Part shown: piece after piece, positions 1 to 9,171 of the stretch
How positions within the stretch are numbered: position 1 is the stretch's first letter
Layout of the letters: the number at the start of each line of letters is the position of its first letter
Origin: Paraburkholderia fungorum
GTDB taxonomy: Bacteria > Pseudomonadota > Gammaproteobacteria > Burkholderiales > Burkholderiaceae
Reading direction: 5' to 3'
Assembly: GCF_900099835.1 (NCBI RefSeq)
Contig: NZ_FNKP01000001.1
Span: 3,100,001 to 3,164,000, forward strand
Length of the DNA stretch: 64,000 nt
Notes under the pieces: generated by a model
Databases searched by the model: none
Told to the model about the DNA's origin: nothing
The model's input: only the letters and a program-made list of their open reading frames with translations
Translations under genes and position numbers: made by a program

Positions 1-1659
1 GCGATGACTGACACGCTCGACCACCGCCATGTCGTGCGAAATGAACAGGTACGCGACACCGAGTTCGCGCTGCAGATCCAGCATCAGATTGACGATCTGC
101 GCCTGCACGGACACGTCGAGCGCGGACACCGATTCATCGGCGATCACGACTTTCGGATTCAATGCGAGCGCGCGTGCAATCGCGATCCGCTGCCGCTGAC
201 CGCCTGAGAATTCATGCGGATAACGACGCGCCGCTTCGCGCGGCAAGCCGACCTTTTCGAGCAGCCATTCGACGCGCGCCTGCGCTTCTTCACCTTGCGC
301 GACGCCGTGTACGAGCAGCGGCTCCATGATCGAGAAGCCGACCGTCAAACGCGGATTCAGCGACGCGAACGGGTCCTGAAAAATAAACTGGATATCGCGA
401 CGCAGCGCCTGCAACGCGGGGCCGGTCAGCGAACTGATTTCGCGGCCGTTAAATTCGATCGACCCGCTCTGACTTTCGACCAGCCGCAACAGCGAGCGGC
501 CCGTCGTCGATTTGCCGCAACCCGATTCGCCGACCAGCGCAAGCGTTTCGCCAGGCCGCAAATCGAAGCTGACTTTTTCGACTGCATGCACACGTCCCGT
601 CACGCGGCCGAGCATGCCGCTTCTGACCGGGAAACGCGTCACGAGATCACGCACGCGCAGAATCGGCGGCGTGGTGTGCAGCACCAGCGGCTGTGCTTCT
701 TTCGCCACTGCCGCGGCGGGGCGCACCGCCTGGTCGGTCGTGCCGAGGCTCGCCTGTTCGACGGTGAGAATCGGAAAACGCGCCGGCTGATCGGTGCCCT
801 GCATTGCGCCGAGGCGCGGCACCGCCGCCAGCAAAGCCTTCGTGTACGGATGCGACGGCGCGGCGAACAGCGCGTCCGACGCGCCCTCTTCCACCTTCTC
901 GCCGCGATACATCACGAGCACGCGATCCGCCACTTCGGCGACCACGCCCATGTCGTGCGTGATGAAGATCACGCCCATGTTCATCTCGTCCTGCAAGCCG
1001 CGAATCAGTTGCAGGATCTGCGCCTGAATCGTCACGTCGAGCGCGGTGGTCGGTTCATCGGCGATCAGCAACGCGGGCTTGCACGACAGCGCCATCGCGA
1101 TCATCACGCGCTGCCGCATGCCGCCCGACAGTTGATGCGGAAAGCGCGCCGCCACTCGCCGCGCTTCGGGAATCCGCACGAGTTCCAGCAGACGCAGCGT
1201 TTCTGCGTGCGCGGCGCTGCGGCTCTTGCCCTGATGCAGCGCAATCGCCTCGCTGATCTGATCGCCGACCGTGAACACCGGATTGAGCGACGTCATCGGC
1301 TCCTGGAAGATCATCGCGATGTCGGCGCCGCGAATCGAACGCATCGTACCGTTCGACGCTTTCGCGAGATCGAGCACGCTGCCGTCGCGGCGCCGGAACA
1401 TGACGCTGCCGCCGGCAAGGCGCCCACCGCCCTGCTCGATCAGCCGCATCAACGCGAGCGAAGTCACCGATTTACCCGAACCCGATTCACCGACGATCGC
1501 CAGCGTCTCGCCGCGCTCGACCGTCAGCGACAGATTGCGCACCGCATTGAAGGTCGCGTCGCCGCGGCGAAACGCGACCGACAGATCGTCGACCGCGAGC
1601 ACGCGCTGCGGCGGCATGGTGTCGATAGGCGAATGGCTGGTGGGCAATGCTGTAGGCAC
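1..1659 (-). CDS. gsiA: Fused double-ATPase subunit of a peptide/glutathione-type ABC importer (3' end cut off)
   Basis: Two ABC ATPase domains in one chain power import of small peptides or glutathione-like substrates at the inner membrane. Domain 1 has Walker A GESGSGKS at about residues 57-64 and signature LSGG near 178; domain 2 has GESGCGKS near 377 and FSGG near 485. The reading frame is open to the window edge, so 553 codons are visible and perhaps 60-70 C-terminal residues are missing compared with GsiA. A GTG start is chosen because AAGGA lies six bases before it. It follows the isoaspartyl peptidase gene by 109 bp, the usual gsi arrangement, so the substrate is probably a peptide; glutathione specificity is inference from family context only. 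Confidence 0.85.
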   Translation of the reverse strand, partial: MPTALPTSHSPIDTMPPQRVLAVDDLSVAFRRGDATFNAVRNLSLTVERGETLAIVGESGSGKSVTSLALMRLIEQGGGRLAGGSVMFRRRDGSVLDLAKASNGTMRSIRGADIAMIFQEPMTSLNPVFTVGDQISEAIALHQGKSRSAAHAETLRLLELVRIPEARRVAARFPHQLSGGMRQRVMIAMALSCKPALLIADEPTTALDVTIQAQILQLIRGLQDEMNMGVIFITHDMGVVAEVADRVLVMYRGEKVEEGASDALFAAPSHPYTKALLAAVPRLGAMQGTDQPARFPILTVEQASLGTTDQAVRPAAAVAKEAQPLVLHTTPPILRVRDLVTRFPVRSGMLGRVTGRVHAVEKVSFDLRPGETLALVGESGCGKSTTGRSLLRLVESQSGSIEFNGREISSLTGPALQALRRDIQFIFQDPFASLNPRLTVGFSIMEPLLVHGVAQGEEAQARVEWLLEKVGLPREAARRYPHEFSGGQRQRIAIARALALNPKVVIADESVSALDVSVQAQIVNLMLDLQRELGVAYLFISHDMAVVERVSHR

Positions 1660-1768
1660 GGTGGTTCCTTGAATACGGACGCGACTGGCGTGAGCTAACG
1701 CGCACTCACGCGATGATTCGTTCGGGCGAGGTTCGATGGAAATGCAGGCAAGGACGCAGGCACGCGCC

Positions 1769-2767
1769 TCAGCGGTAAATCGCCGTCTCAGGTGTTTCGC
1801 CGAGCCGCGCGAAGCCGCGATACATGCCTTCGGTGTTGAACGGCAACGTGACGTTGCCCTGCGCGTCGACGGCGATCAGACCGCCGCGTCCGTCGATTTT
1901 CGGCAGCCGGTTCATCACCACATCATGCGCGGCGTCCTGCAACGGCACCTGGCGATACGCCATCTGCGCGGCGACGTCGTACGCGGCGACCATGCGCATG
2001 AACATTTCGCCGGAGCCGGTCGTCGATACCGCGCAGGTGGCGTCGTCCGCGTAGCAGCCTGCGCCGATCAGCGGGGTATCGCCGACCCGGCCGACCTGCT
2101 TGTTGGTCACGCCGCCCGTCGACGTCGCCGCCGCGAGGTGTCCGTGAATGTCGAGCGCCACTGCGCCCACCGTGCCGAACTTGCGGTTCGGATCGATCGG
2201 CTCGTGCGGCGTCGGTTCGTCGTTCGCTGCCGATGACGATGCGCCGGCAGCGAGCGTCGCGCCGTCGTGATCGAGCATCGCGCGTTGCTGACCGCGCGCC
2301 AGCATCCACTGACGATGTCGCGCTTCAGTATCGAAATAGGCGGGATCGACGAATTCGAGCCCTTGCGCGGCGGCGAAGGCTTCCGCGCCTTCGCCCGTGA
2401 ACATCACGTGCTCGCTGTGTTCGAGCACGCTGCGCGCTGCCAGAATTGGGTTGCGCACCCGCTTCACACAGCAGACCGCGCCGGCTTCCAGCGTGCTGCC
2501 GTCCATGATCGCGGCGTCGAGTTCGTGCGTGCCCGCTGCGGTGTACACCGCGCCGTGTCCCGCGTTGAACAGCGGACAGTCTTCGAGCAGACGCACGGCG
2601 ACGCTGACGGCGTCGAGTGCGCTGCCGCCGTCGGCGAGCACGCGTTGCCCGGCGCTCAGCACCGCATGCAGCGCGGCGTGGTAGTCAGCTTCGGCGCTGG
2701 CCGACATCGACGCGCGCAGGATCGTGCCTGCCCCGCCATGAATGGCAATGACTGCGTTGGAATTCAT
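1769..2767 (-). CDS. iaaA: Isoaspartyl peptidase / L-asparaginase (plant-type, Ntn hydrolase)
   Basis: This 332-residue protein belongs to the plant-type asparaginases, which self-cleave to expose an N-terminal threonine and then hydrolyse beta-aspartyl dipeptides and asparagine. The autoprocessing site is visible as GTVGAVALD with Thr199 as predicted nucleophile. The N-terminal IAIHGGAG, the [10 protein letters not shown] loop and the later [21 protein letters not shown] and STTGSGE stretches are family hallmarks. The linker before the processing site (about residues 165-195) is Ala/Pro rich and poorly conserved, as usual. Its ATG overlaps the upstream regulator's stop by one base (TAATG), and the transporter ATPase follows, so imported peptides are the likely substrates. 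Confidence 0.95.
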   Translation of the reverse strand: MNSNAVIAIHGGAGTILRASMSASAEADYHAALHAVLSAGQRVLADGGSALDAVSVAVRLLEDCPLFNAGHGAVYTAAGTHELDAAIMDGSTLEAGAVCCVKRVRNPILAARSVLEHSEHVMFTGEGAEAFAAAQGLEFVDPAYFDTEARHRQWMLARGQQRAMLDHDGATLAAGASSSAANDEPTPHEPIDPNRKFGTVGAVALDIHGHLAAATSTGGVTNKQVGRVGDTPLIGAGCYADDATCAVSTTGSGEMFMRMVAAYDVAAQMAYRQVPLQDAAHDVVMNRLPKIDGRGGLIAVDAQGNVTLPFNTEGMYRGFARLGETPETAIYR

Positions 2768-3741
2768 TATTTCTTGTGGGGAGTGCGAGTTTTACGGGGA
2801 GTGGCTTGAGGTGCTGCGATCACCGGCTTTTTGGCCGGGGCAGCCGTACCGGCTTGTGAATCGACCAGCCACGGCAGCACGAATTCGCTGACTTCGGCAG
2901 CCGCCTGGACCGAACGCGTCGCGCGATACGCCACCGCGTCGCACAGCGCTTCGATCACGGCCAACACCGCGGAATCTGCATTCGACGCAAGCCGCCGGTC
3001 CGCGCGGATGTATAGCGAAAGGCTCGCGAATTGCGCGAGCGGAGAACGCGGGCCGTCGGTGAGCGCCAGCACGCGCGCACCCCGGCTGGCTGCGCGGCGC
3101 GCGAGTTCGATGGTGTCTTCGACGTAACGGGGAAACGCAATGCCGATCACGAGATCGTCTTCGTTCGATGCAAACAGACGGCGCGCCGCATGCGTCGGAC
3201 CGCCCATCAGCGCGAGCGACTGCACGTTGTCGTGATATGGCGTCAGCCCGTGCTCCATCAGCCCGGCGAGAAACGCGCTCGCGCCGTAACCGAGCACGAA
3301 CACGCGACGAGCCGCGATGATCGCTTCGACGGCGGCATCGGCAGCGGCACGGTCGATCGCTGTGCGCGTCGCGTTCAGATTGCTGGCGGCCTGTTCGAGC
3401 GACGCGTCGACCAGATCGTCGCCGGGCGCCAGCGATTCCTGCGCGCTGCGCAAGCGCTCGACCGGTGCGAGCGTCGCTTCGAAACCGCGCACCAGCGCCT
3501 CGCGAAACTGCGGATAACCGTCGAAGCCGAGCGCGCGGGCAAAGCGGTTGGCCGTCGCCACCGACGCGCCGACCACGCTCGCCAGTTCGTCGATCCGCAT
3601 GGTGGCCGCGCGGAACAGATTGGCCAGCACGTATTCGCCCATGCGCCGGTGAATCGGCGTCAGCGTCGGCATCGCCTTCGCGATGTGCGCGGCGATGGCC
3701 TGTTCGGCGGGACTGGAAGCAGCAGACGGGCGATGGTTCAT
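2767..3741 (-). CDS. MurR/RpiR-family transcriptional regulator
   Basis: A 324-residue regulator with an N-terminal RpiR helix-turn-helix (about residues 20-95, including the ASVVGASVATANRFARALGF recognition segment) and a sugar-isomerase-fold SIS ligand domain (about 130-270). Family members sense phosphosugars or related metabolites and usually control adjacent genes. It is the first gene of a minus-strand operon with the isoaspartyl peptidase (one-base TAATG overlap) and the peptide transporter ATPase, so it probably regulates that peptide-use operon and itself. The C-terminal tail of about 25 residues is rich in Lys, Arg and Pro and lies outside the SIS fold. The actual ligand cannot be read from the sequence. 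Confidence 0.9.
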   Translation of the reverse strand: MNHRPSAASSPAEQAIAAHIAKAMPTLTPIHRRMGEYVLANLFRAATMRIDELASVVGASVATANRFARALGFDGYPQFREALVRGFEATLAPVERLRSAQESLAPGDDLVDASLEQAASNLNATRTAIDRAAADAAVEAIIAARRVFVLGYGASAFLAGLMEHGLTPYHDNVQSLALMGGPTHAARRLFASNEDDLVIGIAFPRYVEDTIELARRAASRGARVLALTDGPRSPLAQFASLSLYIRADRRLASNADSAVLAVIEALCDAVAYRATRSVQAAAEVSEFVLPWLVDSQAGTAAPAKKPVIAAPQATPRKTRTPHKK

Positions 3742-3778
3742 ACGAGCGTGGCAGAGCCGTGGCTTGATCTGAATTGAG

Positions 3779-3825
3779 TGAAATTATATTTACATAAAAA
3801 CTCGTCGGACAAAAATACATTTTCA
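3779..3825 (-). promoter_or_regulatory. Promoter of the rpiR-iaaA-gsi operon with two A/T-rich pseudo-palindromes
   Basis: On the minus strand a -10 TATAAT (3783-3788) and -35 TTGTCC (3807-3812) are separated by 18 bp, about 40 bp upstream of the regulator ATG. Two similar A/T-rich imperfect palindromes cover these elements: TGAAATTATATTTACA on the plus strand at 3779-3794 (over the -10) and CAAAAATACATTTTCA at 3810-3825 (at the -35). In such a GC-rich genome they stand out and resemble TGAAA-type RpiR operators. Autoregulation is inference. Confidence 0.55.
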
Positions 3826-3947
3826 TTTTTGAGGGTTTTCACCTAGCGATACGAGCTTGGCGAAGCGTTGTCGAAACGCTGCGGGGCGGCGCCTGGCGGT
3901 GCCTTAAGCTGCGATCGGCAACACACGCGCCGGATGAAAATCCATTT

Positions 3948-5210
3948 TCAGCAGACTGCCGCACCTTCCTCCGGGATGCTGGCAAGCCGCGCCGCCGGCG
4001 ACGTGAAGATGATCAGCGCCTGCACCAGAAATGCCGCTGCCGCCGCGACCAGACACGCGTCGACGCTCCAGCGCGCGCTGATGACTGCGCCGAGCAGCGC
4101 GCCCACCGGCCGCGCGCCGTAGGTGGCGGTGCTGATCAACGCCGACACGCGTCCCATCATCCGTTCGGGGGTGATCGCCTGGCGCAGCGTGGTGCTGCCG
4201 ACCACCCACAGAATCGGGCCCGCGCCGAGCAGGAAGAAACTCGCCGCCGCTAGCCAGAACGACGGTGCGACGAGCGTCGCCACCATCACGAGCGATGCCA
4301 GCAATCCGCACGACGGCCCGATGATCAGCACACGCCCGAACGCCAGCCGTCGCGCGATGGCGGGCGCGGCCAGCGCACCGCACACCATGCCGACACCGTA
4401 AGCGCCGAGCGTCACGCCCACCGCCGACGCCGACAGCCCCAGCCGATGCACCGCATACGGCACATACACCGCCTGCAGGATGAAGAAGCCGAGGTTGAAA
4501 AACACCGCCGTTGCGAGCATCGGACGCAGTAGTGCGTCGCGCAGCACGAAGCGCGTACCGTCGCGCAGTTCGAGCATGAAATGACGACGCGGCGCGACTG
4601 CGCGCGGCGGTTCGTGCAGCCTCACCAGCAGCGCGACGGCCGTCGCCGACATCGCCGCAGCGCAGCCGTACGCCCAACCGGCGCCGATCCAGCCGACCAG
4701 CAGTCCGCCGAGCGCCGGTCCCGCCGAATACGCAACACTGCGCGCGAGTTCAAGCCGGCCGTTCGCGCTCGCGAAGGCTTCGCGCGGCACGATCGACGGC
4801 ACCAGCGAAGGCGCCGCGACGTTGTACGCCACCGTGCCGGTCGCGGCGACAAAGCCGAGCGCGGCGAGCATCGGCAGAGACAGGGCATGGGTGAGCACGA
4901 GCAACAGCACGCAGAGCATCGCGACTACGCGCACGCTTTCGGCGAGCGTCATCAGCGTGCGGCGCGAGCGGCGGTCGGCCCATACGCCTAGCGGCAACGA
5001 GAGCAACAGGAACGGCAGCGTCTGCGCGGTTTGCAGAAGACCGGTATCGCGCGCATCGGCGCCGAGCGCGAACACGGCGACGAGCGGCGCAGCGGCGAGA
5101 CTGATCTGCTCGGCGGATTGCGCGGCCAGATTCGACCACGCGAGCCGCCGGAACGCGCGCGGCAAACGGATCCTGGGCGAAGTGGACGAAGACGGCGAAG
5201 TCACCTGCAT
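3948..5210 (-). CDS. MFS transporter of the EntS-like exporter type
   Basis: A 420-residue integral membrane protein with about 12 hydrophobic helices and the MFS loop motif GVWADRRSRRTLM after the second helix. It opens with FRRLAWSNLAAQSAEQISLAA, typical of the MFS_3/EntS subfamily, which export siderophores, drugs or other small molecules by proton antiport. The start at 5210 is preferred over an ATG 33 bases upstream because AGGA sits eight bases before it. It is transcribed divergently from the pseudouridine synthase gene at 5303. No siderophore or resistance gene lies nearby, so the substrate is unknown. Confidence 0.85.
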   Translation of the reverse strand: MQVTSPSSSTSPRIRLPRAFRRLAWSNLAAQSAEQISLAAAPLVAVFALGADARDTGLLQTAQTLPFLLLSLPLGVWADRRSRRTLMTLAESVRVVAMLCVLLLVLTHALSLPMLAALGFVAATGTVAYNVAAPSLVPSIVPREAFASANGRLELARSVAYSAGPALGGLLVGWIGAGWAYGCAAAMSATAVALLVRLHEPPRAVAPRRHFMLELRDGTRFVLRDALLRPMLATAVFFNLGFFILQAVYVPYAVHRLGLSASAVGVTLGAYGVGMVCGALAAPAIARRLAFGRVLIIGPSCGLLASLVMVATLVAPSFWLAAASFFLLGAGPILWVVGSTTLRQAITPERMMGRVSALISTATYGARPVGALLGAVISARWSVDACLVAAAAAFLVQALIIFTSPAARLASIPEEGAAVC

Positions 5211-5302
5211 GATTGAATTCCTGCGACGGGATGGAGCGACCATCGTCGTCCGTCCTGCGTCGCGGGGCGCCCCGCTTCTTGCGGTGTTATTCTTCGCTCG
5301 CC

Positions 5303-6013
5303 ATGAATCTCGAAAGTCTCCTCTTCACCCAAGGTTTCGGCTCGCGACGTCAATGCCGCGCGCTCGTCGCCGGCGCTCGCGTGAGCATCGGCGGCAGCGT
5401 CTGCACCGATGCCGACGCCGACCTCCCCACTCTCGACGACGCGTTCCGCTTCAGCGTGGACGGTGTCGAGTGGCCGTATCGCGAGCATGCGTATCTGCTG
5501 CTGAACAAGCCCGCCGGCTACGAATGTTCACGCGATCCGCAACATCATCTGAGCGTGTTCAGCCTGCTGCCGCCGCAATTCGCGGAGCGCGGCGTGCAAT
5601 GCGTCGGCCGGCTCGATCAGGACACCACCGGTCTGCTGCTGCTCTCCGACGACGGCAAGTTCGTGCACCTGTTCACGTCGCCGAAACGCAAGGTGCCGAA
5701 GGTGTACGTCGCGACCACGCGACACCCGATCGACGACGCGCAATTGCAGGCGTTGCGCGCGGGCGTGCTGCTGCACGGCGAGACCAAACCGGTCGCCGCC
5801 GTCGACGCCGAAGCACGCGACGATCACTCGCTGGCGCTCACCGTGATGGAAGGCAAATACCACCAGGTCAAGCGGATGATCGCGGCCTCGGGCAACCGCT
5901 GCGAAGCGTTGCATCGCGAGCGGGTCGGCGGACTGGCGTTGCCGTCCACATTGGCGCCTGGCGCATGGCAATGGCTCGACGAAAACGACCTCGGTTCTTT
6001 ACGGAGCGGGTAA
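5303..6013 (+). CDS. rsuA: RsuA-type rRNA pseudouridine synthase (16S U516 type)
   Basis: This 236-residue enzyme has an N-terminal S4 RNA-binding domain (NLESLLFTQGFGSRRQC onward) and an RsuA/RluB-type catalytic domain. The catalytic aspartate lies in GRLDQDTTGLLLLSDDG, and the C-terminal EGKYHQVKRMIAASGNRC motif is typical of RsuA. RsuA makes pseudouridine 516 in 16S rRNA; assignment to that position rather than another rests on overall resemblance and length. The start at MNLESLL aligns with the S4 domain; an upstream in-frame ATG at 5213 would add an unlikely Arg/Ser-rich stretch. A second pseudouridine synthase of the RluE type is encoded at 41547. Confidence 0.88.
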   Translation: MNLESLLFTQGFGSRRQCRALVAGARVSIGGSVCTDADADLPTLDDAFRFSVDGVEWPYREHAYLLLNKPAGYECSRDPQHHLSVFSLLPPQFAERGVQCVGRLDQDTTGLLLLSDDGKFVHLFTSPKRKVPKVYVATTRHPIDDAQLQALRAGVLLHGETKPVAAVDAEARDDHSLALTVMEGKYHQVKRMIAASGNRCEALHRERVGGLALPSTLAPGAWQWLDENDLGSLRSG

Positions 6014-6192
6014 ACCGGTAGGCCCGCGCCGCGACCTTCGCAACACGTTGATGTGACAGGAAAAGCTTGCTGGTGGCGGCTCTGCGGCTGTCCGCGCGAT
6101 GCGTCGACTGCTGCTTTGCAACATGCTTCTCCTTACAGCGCGCCCTATACTCATTCCATAAATGACTACAAAGGGTTTCAAGGAGGGGCGCC

Positions 6193-6381
6193 ATGCATAT
6201 CGACAGCACGACCGCGATCTCGCAGGTGATGATTGCTTTTATTTGTCTTGGCCTGCTGCTTGTCGGCGGACTGGCAGTCGTCATGCGGATGCGGCACAAA
6301 TACCATCCGAACCTGATCGGCGCGCTCATTGGCGGGATGCTGTGTTTCCTGCTGCTGGAATTTTTGCCGACGCTGACCTGA
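6193..6381 (+). CDS. Small two-helix membrane protein, function unknown
   Basis: A 62-residue protein with two predicted membrane helices (about residues 11-31 and 41-60) joined by a short basic loop MRMRHKYHPN; the charge pattern suggests the loop is cytoplasmic. The start has a strong ribosome-binding site, AAGGAGG, eight bases upstream, and a TATACT box lies at about 6145. The strong signal and balanced composition make it a credible gene despite its size. No family is recognised. It stands alone between the pseudouridine synthase and a convergent dehydrogenase gene. Confidence 0.7.
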   Translation: MHIDSTTAISQVMIAFICLGLLLVGGLAVVMRMRHKYHPNLIGALIGGMLCFLLLEFLPTLT

Positions 6382-6644
6382 GCTTGAACTGAAGTCTGAG
6401 CTTGAGTCAGAGTCGGTAGGCCGTGCGAGGCCAATGCGTTGAAGCAGTGCGACGGGGCCACCAGACGGGACCACCATTAACCGGGTATGGCTCGGGACGC
6501 CGGGTTTTGTCGCGCTGATTTGTGCTGTTTCGCGGCGCGCGGGTTCAGCGGCTTCTTTGAGGAAGCAACGCGCCGCCGACCGTCATGGCTGAGACCACGG
6601 ATATATCGCTGTCGAGCACGTCAGTCCTTGCGCCGGCCCTCGAA

Positions 6645-7685
6645 TCAGCCCTTCCCACACTCGCGCAAAAAATCCTCCACGCTCGGAAATCGCAATTGCA
6701 CACGCAATTCGTCTTTCAAACGCCGGTTCGCGAGCCGCCTCGATTCGCGCATGAAAGACAGCAGGTTCGGATCGATCTGCTCCTCGGCCTGCGCGCGCGT
6801 GATACGCGGCGGACGCGCGAGGCCGAATGCGTCGGCCACTTCATCGAAGTATTCGCCCATTTTCAGCGACGAATCGTCGGACGCGTGGATCACCCGCGAC
6901 GGCTTGCCGTGCGTGACGAGGCGCACGAGGATCGCGGCCAGATCGTCGGCATGGATGTGATTGGTGTAGACGTCGTCGGTCTCGCTCAGCGCCGGCGTGC
7001 GCTTTTCGAGCCGTGCGAGCGGCAGACGGTTGCGCGCGTAAATGCCGGGAATGCGCGCGATGCTGGCAACGATGCTCCCGCGCGAGGCCGCCCGCCGCAA
7101 TTGCCGTTCCGCCGACACCCGCCGTTTGGCGCGTCCGTTGGCCGGCTGCACCGTCCGCGTTTCGTCGATCCACGCACCGCCGCAGTCGCCATAGACGCCC
7201 GTCGTGCTCGCGTAGACCAGCCTGACCGGTGCTGGCAAAGAGGCGGTCGGATACCCCCTGTCGGGTACAATACCGGCTGTCTCAGATTCCGCCCACGAGG
7301 CGCGAAAGTGAGCACGAACATGGCGCAAACGCCCCACCGGCGTGCTCCCGGATGCCGACGAGGCCCGCAACACGCCGCCGCGACGCGCGCCGAGCGTAGC
7401 GAGCAACGCACGGGTCCGGTTGTCGTCGTCGCCGGTTTTTTGCGGTGGCGCGAGGTGCAGCACTGTCGGCGCGAGGCCCGCTAGCCGTTTGAGGCTGCGG
7501 CGCACGTCGAGATCGCCGACCAGCGGCGTCGCACCCGCCGCGCGCAATTCAGCGCAGCGTGCGGCGTGGCTGGTCAGCGCAAAAACATGCGCGTGTGGCT
7601 GGAACAGGGGCACGCAGCGCATGCCGACATCGCCGCAACCTACGATTAACACGCGCGGCCGGCGGAAGTTTCGTGTCGCTTTCAT
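6645..7685 (-). CDS. YeeZ-like NAD(P)-dependent oxidoreductase / epimerase with an atypical insert
   Basis: A 346-residue extended short-chain dehydrogenase-type protein. The nucleotide-binding motif is VLIVGCGDVGMRC (about residues 12-24) and the core strand VRLVYASTTGVYGDCGG lies near 154-170. The canonical YxxxK catalytic pair is not evident; the family has variant active sites. Between residues 100 and 150 there is a Ser/Arg-rich stretch with no obvious counterpart in the 274-residue E. coli YeeZ, which accounts for most of the extra length. The start at 7685 places the Rossmann strand at the expected distance. Substrate unknown. It is divergent from the reductase gene at 7804. Confidence 0.8.
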   Translation of the reverse strand: MKATRNFRRPRVLIVGCGDVGMRCVPLFQPHAHVFALTSHAARCAELRAAGATPLVGDLDVRRSLKRLAGLAPTVLHLAPPQKTGDDDNRTRALLATLGARRGGVLRASSASGSTPVGRLRHVRAHFRASWAESETAGIVPDRGYPTASLPAPVRLVYASTTGVYGDCGGAWIDETRTVQPANGRAKRRVSAERQLRRAASRGSIVASIARIPGIYARNRLPLARLEKRTPALSETDDVYTNHIHADDLAAILVRLVTHGKPSRVIHASDDSSLKMGEYFDEVADAFGLARPPRITRAQAEEQIDPNLLSFMRESRRLANRRLKDELRVQLRFPSVEDFLRECGKG

Positions 7686-7803
7686 GGTGGACGCATTGTA
7701 GCCGTCAGGCTCGCCAGGTATCAGCGCCCCGGGTATCGCGCGATGGATACGACGGCTGCGATGCGCCAATAACGATTCCCGACTTTACGATTTCGAACAC
7801 TCT

Positions 7804-8835
7804 ATGGCATTTAACGTCACGCTCCGGCAAAGCGGCCGGCAGTTTCAGGTAGAACAGGACGAACCGCTGCTGAGCGCCGCGTTGCGCCAGGGCATCGGCC
7901 TGCCGTACGGTTGCAAGAATGGCGCTTGCGGTTCGTGCAAGGGCGCCGTGGTCAGCGGCGAGATCGAACAGGGCGCGCATTCGTCGTCGGCATTGTCGAA
8001 CGACGAAAAGACGCGCGGCCTCGCGCTGCTGTGCTGCGCGACCGCCTGCTCCGATCTCGAAGTGGACATCCGCGAAGTGGCCGGTGTCGGCGATGTGCAG
8101 GTCAAGAAGCTGCCGTGCCGCGTGAACGCGATCGAGCGCAAAGCCGACGACGTTGTGGTCGTGAAGCTGCAACTGCCCGCCAACGAGCGTCTGCAGTATC
8201 TGGCCGGCCAGTACCTCGAATTCATCCTGAAAGACGGCAAGCGTCGCAGCTACTCGATGGCGAACGCGCCGCATACCGAAGGCCCGATCGAACTGCATAT
8301 CCGCCATATGCCGGGTGGCGCGTTCACCGACCACGTGTTCAACACGATGAAAGAACGCGACATCCTGCGCTTCGAAGCACCGCTCGGCACGTTCTTCCTG
8401 CGCGAAGATTCGGACAAGCCGATCGTGCTGCTGGCATCGGGCACGGGCTTCGCGCCGCTGAAGGCGATCGTCGAGCACGCGGTGTTCAAGAACCTGAATC
8501 GCCCGATGACGTTGTACTGGGGCGCGCGTCGCAAGAAAGACCTGTATCTGCTCGAACTCGCCGAACAATGGGCGCGTGAAATTCCGAACTTCAAGTTCGT
8601 GCCGGTGCTGTCGGAACCGGACGCGGGCGACGCATGGACCGGCCGCGTCGGCTTCGTGCATCGCGCGGTGATCGAAGATCTGCCCGATCTGTCGGCGTTT
8701 CAGGTGTACGCGTGCGGCGCGCCGGTGATGGTCGAGTCGGCGCAACGCGATTTCACGCAGCACCACCAGCTGCCGGAAGACGAGTTCTACGCGGACTCGT
8801 TCACGAGCGCAGCCGATCTCGCGAACGCGGTTTAA
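7804..8835 (+). CDS. CDP-6-deoxy-delta-3,4-glucoseen reductase-like 2Fe-2S/flavin reductase
   Basis: A 343-residue electron-transfer flavoprotein. The N-terminal plant-type ferredoxin domain has cysteines 37, 42 and 45 in GCKNGACGSC with a fourth at 77 or 78. It is followed by an FAD-binding domain (RRSYSMANAP) and an NAD(P)H domain (VLLASGTGFAPLKAIV and YACGAP). This order matches AscD/phenol hydroxylase P5-type reductases. In Burkholderiaceae the gene is usually annotated as glucoseen reductase although no dideoxysugar pathway is nearby, and none is seen here. The physiological partner is unknown. Confidence 0.88.
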   Translation: MAFNVTLRQSGRQFQVEQDEPLLSAALRQGIGLPYGCKNGACGSCKGAVVSGEIEQGAHSSSALSNDEKTRGLALLCCATACSDLEVDIREVAGVGDVQVKKLPCRVNAIERKADDVVVVKLQLPANERLQYLAGQYLEFILKDGKRRSYSMANAPHTEGPIELHIRHMPGGAFTDHVFNTMKERDILRFEAPLGTFFLREDSDKPIVLLASGTGFAPLKAIVEHAVFKNLNRPMTLYWGARRKKDLYLLELAEQWAREIPNFKFVPVLSEPDAGDAWTGRVGFVHRAVIEDLPDLSAFQVYACGAPVMVESAQRDFTQHHQLPEDEFYADSFTSAADLANAV

Positions 8836-8991
8836 GCGCACGGGTCGAGCAAAGATTGCTCGACGCATGATCTTGGCCAGAGCAAAAAACGGCCTGTTCG
8901 AAGCACCGGACAGGCCGTTCGCGCAAAACGTGTCAGCCTGACGACAGGCGCGCAAAAATCCGCCTTGTCGCGCTTTTGTGCAAATTCGTGG

Positions 8992-9021
8992 TTTACACCG
9001 GCGCTTTTCTTGTCGTATTCT
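8992..9021 (+). promoter_or_regulatory. Putative sigma-70 promoter of the argD-type gene
   Basis: A -35 TTTACA (8992-8997), an 18-bp spacer and a -10 TATTCT (9016-9021) predict a transcription start at about 9028-9029, on or next to the ATG of the short arginine-rich reading frame. Confidence 0.5.
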
Positions 9022-9028
9022 TTCGCGC

Positions 9029-9079
9029 ATGAACCGCATCCAGTCCGAACTCCGACGTCGCCGCTCGCCGCTCCCCTAG
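9029..9079 (+). CDS. Putative arginine-rich leader peptide ([16 protein letters not shown])
   Basis: A 16-residue reading frame with five arginines, four of them consecutive and written with four codons (CGA CGT CGC CGC). Its ATG falls at the predicted transcription start, so it would be translated with little or no 5' leader and has no ribosome-binding site. It ends five bases before a segment able to pair with the 5' arm of the downstream terminator. Classical amino-acid attenuators have this layout. GC-rich DNA readily encodes arginine by chance, so the peptide is a hypothesis. Confidence 0.4.
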   Translation: MNRIQSELRRRRSPLP

Positions 9080-9084
9080 GGACG

Positions 9085-9171
9085 CCGCTGGCTTCGTCAC
9101 GGATTCGCGCTACACAAGGCGCAAGCTGTTCGAATCATGAAAGCCACGGCATGCCGTGGCTTTTCTGTTTT
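9085..9171 (+). terminator. Strong intrinsic terminator with competing antiterminator pairing (candidate attenuator)
   Basis: AAGCCACGG (9141-9149), loop CATG, CCGTGGCTT (9154-9162) form a perfect 9-bp stem followed by TTCTGTTTTT, a strong intrinsic terminator about 70 bases before the aminotransferase ATG. CCGCTGGCTT at 9085-9094 can pair with the same 5' arm using one bulged C, which would prevent the terminator from forming. With no other gene between the promoter and the terminator, a regulated read-through is plausible. The pairing is visible; its use in vivo is inferred. Confidence 0.55.

Noticed and set aside
214..1698. 494-codon plus-strand open frame at the left edge
   Set aside because: It is the shadow of the minus-strand fused ABC ATPase, which shows Walker and signature motifs in both domains.
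8889..8919. Hairpin after the 2Fe-2S reductase gene as a plus-strand terminator
   Set aside because: Its T-run is on the minus strand only, and no minus-strand gene ends there, so a terminator role is not supported.
9103..9136. tRNA-like GTTCGAATC segment in the argD leader
   Set aside because: There is no matching T stem, anticodon arm or acceptor stem, so it is not a tRNA gene; it is treated as part of the leader.
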